Assembly (NCBI RefSeq): GCF_022807975.1
Contig: NZ_CP094358.1
Span: 620,001-684,000, forward strand
DNA: 64,000 bases
DNA from: Abyssalbus ytuae
Lineage (GTDB): Bacteria; Bacteroidota; Bacteroidia; Flavobacteriales; Flavobacteriaceae
Direction of reading: 5' to 3'
Under the pieces are notes generated by a model that was not told where the DNA came from, searched no databases, and worked only from the letters and a program-made list of their open reading frames with translations. The position numbers and the translations under genes are program-made. Each line of letters starts with the position of its first letter. Position 1 is the stretch's first letter. Positions 61,875 to 64,000 of the stretch are shown piece after piece.

Positions 61875-63242
61875 TTAAGTTTTCAACAGTTTCCGGGTTA
61901 AAAAATTAAACCGTATATACAAAAACACTGCTGCAGTGGTAAGGCCTGCCAAAAGCCCTATCCATATTCCGCTACTTTTTAAACTGGTATATAAGCCTAA
62001 ATAATATGATACTGGAAAACCAATAATCCAATAAGATATAAACGTAATTAAAGTTGGTATTTTTACATCCTGTAATCCACGCAAAGCTCCCAGAACTACA
62101 ACCTGAATTCCATCGGATATTTGAAAAATTGCCGCTATGATTAACAGTTTTGAAGCAATGGAAATTACTTCAAAATTATCAATTTGGTTTGAGATATCAT
62201 TTTCATCTAAATAAATGGTTGGGAGCCACTCATTAAAAATCCAGAAAAAAACGGCAAAAGCAATTTCAATTAACAATGCAAGGAAAAATATAGACAAAGC
62301 TATTCTTTTTAAATTAAAAAAATCTTTTAACCCTTTTTGATTCCCTACTCTAACCATAGCTGCCACACTTAAACCGGTAGCTACCATAAACGTCATACTT
62401 GCCAGGTTTAATGCTATTTGATTGGCTGCCTGAGGGTTTTTACCCAATACACCACTTAACCATACTGCTGCAGTGAAAATAGCTACCTCAAAAAGCATTT
62501 GAAGAGCTGAAGGAAAACCAAGGCTAATTATTTTTTTTATCATGCTATTATGAATTATCCTGGTTAATCCCGAAACAAAAGGCCTGGCCTTACTATTCAT
62601 TTTAAGTAAACTCCACAAAAACAAAAACATTATTGTTCTCGAAACCAAAGTTCCGATAGCTGCACCGATAATCCCCATTTGAGGGAAACCAAATTTTCCA
62701 AAAATAAGTAAATAATTTAAGAGGATATTTACTATGTTGGCTACAAGAGTGGCATACATAGGATACTTGGTTTGAGATAAACCATCGGAAAATTGTTTCA
62801 ATGACTGAAACATTATCAATGGTATAAGCGAAAAAGCTACCAAATCAAGATATGGAATAGCCAATTCTACAACCTCTGGCGGTTGGTCCATATAGTACAT
62901 CAAAGGTTTTGCCAATAAGATGAGTAAAAAAAGTGCTACTCCTAATATGGTACAAAGTAAAAGCCCGTGTTTAAAAGCGCTTCTTCCTTTTTCTACATTT
63001 CCTTCTGCATCCGCTTCTGCCGTAAGTGGAGTGATGGAAGTGGAAAATCCTATGCCTAACGACATTGCAATGAAAATAAAACTGTTTCCCAGTGAAACGG
63101 CGGCTAATTCTGCTGTTCCCAACTGCCCTACCATAATATTGTCTGCAAATGCCACAAAGGTATGGCCCAACATTCCCAGCATTACAGGGAATGCTAACTG
63201 AAGATTGTATTTAAACTCTTTAGTATAGTTAGCTAACAGCAT
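61875..63242 (-). CDS. MATE family efflux transporter (NorM type)
   Basis: A 455-residue 12-helix transporter, exporting cationic or drug-like compounds with Na+ or H+. MATE features: LQLAFPVMLGMLGHTFVAFADNIMVGQLGTAELAAVSLGNS (read as MLGHTFVAFADNIMVGQLG), ANIVNILLNYLLIFGKFGFPQMGIIGAAIGTLVSR (read as LLNYLLIFGKFGFPQMG), and GLSVAAMVRVGNQKG. Length is typical. The substrate is not predictable. Confidence 0.94.
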   Translation of the reverse strand: MLLANYTKEFKYNLQLAFPVMLGMLGHTFVAFADNIMVGQLGTAELAAVSLGNSFIFIAMSLGIGFSTSITPLTAEADAEGNVEKGRSAFKHGLLLCTILGVALFLLILLAKPLMYYMDQPPEVVELAIPYLDLVAFSLIPLIMFQSLKQFSDGLSQTKYPMYATLVANIVNILLNYLLIFGKFGFPQMGIIGAAIGTLVSRTIMFLFLWSLLKMNSKARPFVSGLTRIIHNSMIKKIISLGFPSALQMLFEVAIFTAAVWLSGVLGKNPQAANQIALNLASMTFMVATGLSVAAMVRVGNQKGLKDFFNLKRIALSIFFLALLIEIAFAVFFWIFNEWLPTIYLDENDISNQIDNFEVISIASKLLIIAAIFQISDGIQVVVLGALRGLQDVKIPTLITFISYWIIGFPVSYYLGLYTSLKSSGIWIGLLAGLTTAAVFLYIRFNFLTRKLLKT

Positions 63243-63311
63243 GAATTATATTTCTTGTTAGGTAGATAAATTTGAATATTTTACACAAAAGAGGCCGAAT
63301 AGATAAAACTT

Positions 63312-64000
63312 TTATAGTTTCTTGGCTTCTTCCCAGAAAACATCCATTTCAGCAAGGGTCATATCTTTTAAATCTTTCCCAATATCCCTGGCTTTGCTTT
63401 CCAGATATTTGAACCTTTTTATGAATTTCTTGTTAGTCCTTTCCAAAGCACTTTCGGGATCCACTTTTAAAAACCGCGCATAATTCACCATGGAAAACAT
63501 TACATCACCAAATTCAGCTTCAATATTCTCTTCATCCCCTTTCTTTACTTCCTCCTCAAATTCAGAAAGTTCTTCTTTTAACTTTTCCCATACCTGCTCG
63601 GGTTTTTCCCAATCAAAACCCACACCGGCAACTTTATCCTGTATCCTGTTGGCTTTAACCAATGCAGGTAAGCTTTTTGGCACACCCTCTAATACACTTT
63701 TTTTCCCTTCCTTAAGTTTTAAATTTTCCCAGTTGCGTTTCACCTCTTCTTCATCTTTTACATTTACATCACCATAAATGTGAGGATGCCTGTCTATTAA
63801 TTTATCACAAATAGAGTTAGCAACATCAGCTATGTCAAAATCATTGGTTTCACTACCTATTTTTGCATAAAAAACAATATGGAGTAACAAATCGCCTAAT
63901 TCCTTTTTTATTTCCTCAACATCATTATCCAAGATAGCATCTCCCAGTTCATAAGTTTCTTCAATCGTTAAATGTCTTAAACTTTGAAAGGTTTGCTTTT
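63312..64000 (-). CDS. mazG: MazG nucleoside triphosphate pyrophosphohydrolase (5' truncated by window edge)
   Basis: The frame is open to the right edge, so the N-terminus lies outside the window. About 229 residues are visible. Features: KQTFQSLRHLTIEETYELGDAI at the edge (read as QSLRHLTIEETYELGD), ELGDLLLHIVFYAKI with the metal-binding ExxxD type motif, CDKLIDRHPHIYGD, and the second MazG domain with EEELSEFEEEV-type KEELSEFEEEV and EAEFGDVMFSMVNYARF. It hydrolyses non-canonical NTPs to NMP and PPi. Confidence 0.94.
   Translation of the reverse strand, partial: KQTFQSLRHLTIEETYELGDAILDNDVEEIKKELGDLLLHIVFYAKIGSETNDFDIADVANSICDKLIDRHPHIYGDVNVKDEEEVKRNWENLKLKEGKKSVLEGVPKSLPALVKANRIQDKVAGVGFDWEKPEQVWEKLKEELSEFEEEVKKGDEENIEAEFGDVMFSMVNYARFLKVDPESALERTNKKFIKRFKYLESKARDIGKDLKDMTLAEMDVFWEEAKKL

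Overview
The window is a low-GC chromosomal segment (about one third G+C by eye) from a member of the Bacteroidota, most likely the Flavobacteriaceae. Supporting signs are a TonB-dependent receptor with a carboxypeptidase-regulatory-like N-terminal domain, many short lipoprotein signals ending in SC with acidic or Asn/Ser residues after the Cys, Bacteroidota-restricted families (DUF4252, CCC-motif membrane proteins, head-GIN/DUF2807, DUF4097, MlaD next to an Hdr-like Fe-S pair, a GlmU-like single polypeptide), -7 boxes of the TAnnTTTG type, no evident Shine-Dalgarno sequences, and several TTG starts. No rRNA, tRNA, CRISPR, insertion sequence or prophage was recognised. A gene is cut at each edge: the C-terminus of an M23 peptidase on the left and a MazG pyrophosphohydrolase on the right.

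Layout. 0-6 kb: M23 peptidase tail, TonB-dependent receptor, a secreted protein, an array of eleven 23-bp hairpin repeats, and a cysteine desulfurase. 6-10.5 kb: a Ca-binding-repeat lipoprotein, an Smr-domain protein, a four-gene membrane cassette (DUF2752, CCC-motif, CD225/dispanin, DUF2752) and ornithine aminotransferase. 10.6-22.4 kb: an envelope block with a GH3/beta-lactamase fusion, an Hdr-like Fe-S pair, MlaD, N-acetylmuramoyl-L-alanine amidase, LptD and RidA. 22.4-27.7 kb: an ECF sigma operon with two DUF4252 proteins, divergent from two tandem S41 lipoprotein proteases. 27.7-30.7 kb: an iron-siderophore/B12-type ABC importer. 31-35.3 kb: LspA, RmuC, a SatD-like regulator with DUF3307, and a small cytochrome c lipoprotein. 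35.3-45.4 kb: CarB, ribosomal protein L34 (a short gene), a thioredoxin-like protein, cardiolipin synthase, a lytic transglycosylase and MtaB. 45.4-52.5 kb: an orphan peptide-binding lipoprotein, two YhhN paralogues, a GlmU-like protein and Lon. 52.5-56 kb: a second ECF sigma operon with DUF4097 and DUF2807 proteins. 56-64 kb: an MFS transporter, an M48 lipoprotein peptidase, paired MsrB enzymes, an MntA antitoxin with a frameshifted HepT, an orphan protein, a MATE transporter and MazG.

How it fits together. Most genes are housekeeping, biased to envelope construction and surveillance: LPS transport, peptidoglycan cleavage and recycling, lipoprotein maturation, phospholipid synthesis, periplasmic proteolysis and Met-sulfoxide repair. 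The two ECF operons share the same putative promoter architecture, GTAACA-N15-C(G/A)TCTT, upstream of their own sigma genes, which suggests autoregulation by related envelope-responsive sigma factors.

The least explained features are the 23-bp hairpin repeats at two distant loci (three different stem sequences, same period), the DUF2752/CCC/CD225 cassette, and the small accessory patch at 59.9-61.9 kb that holds the broken HepT toxin and an unrecognised protein.
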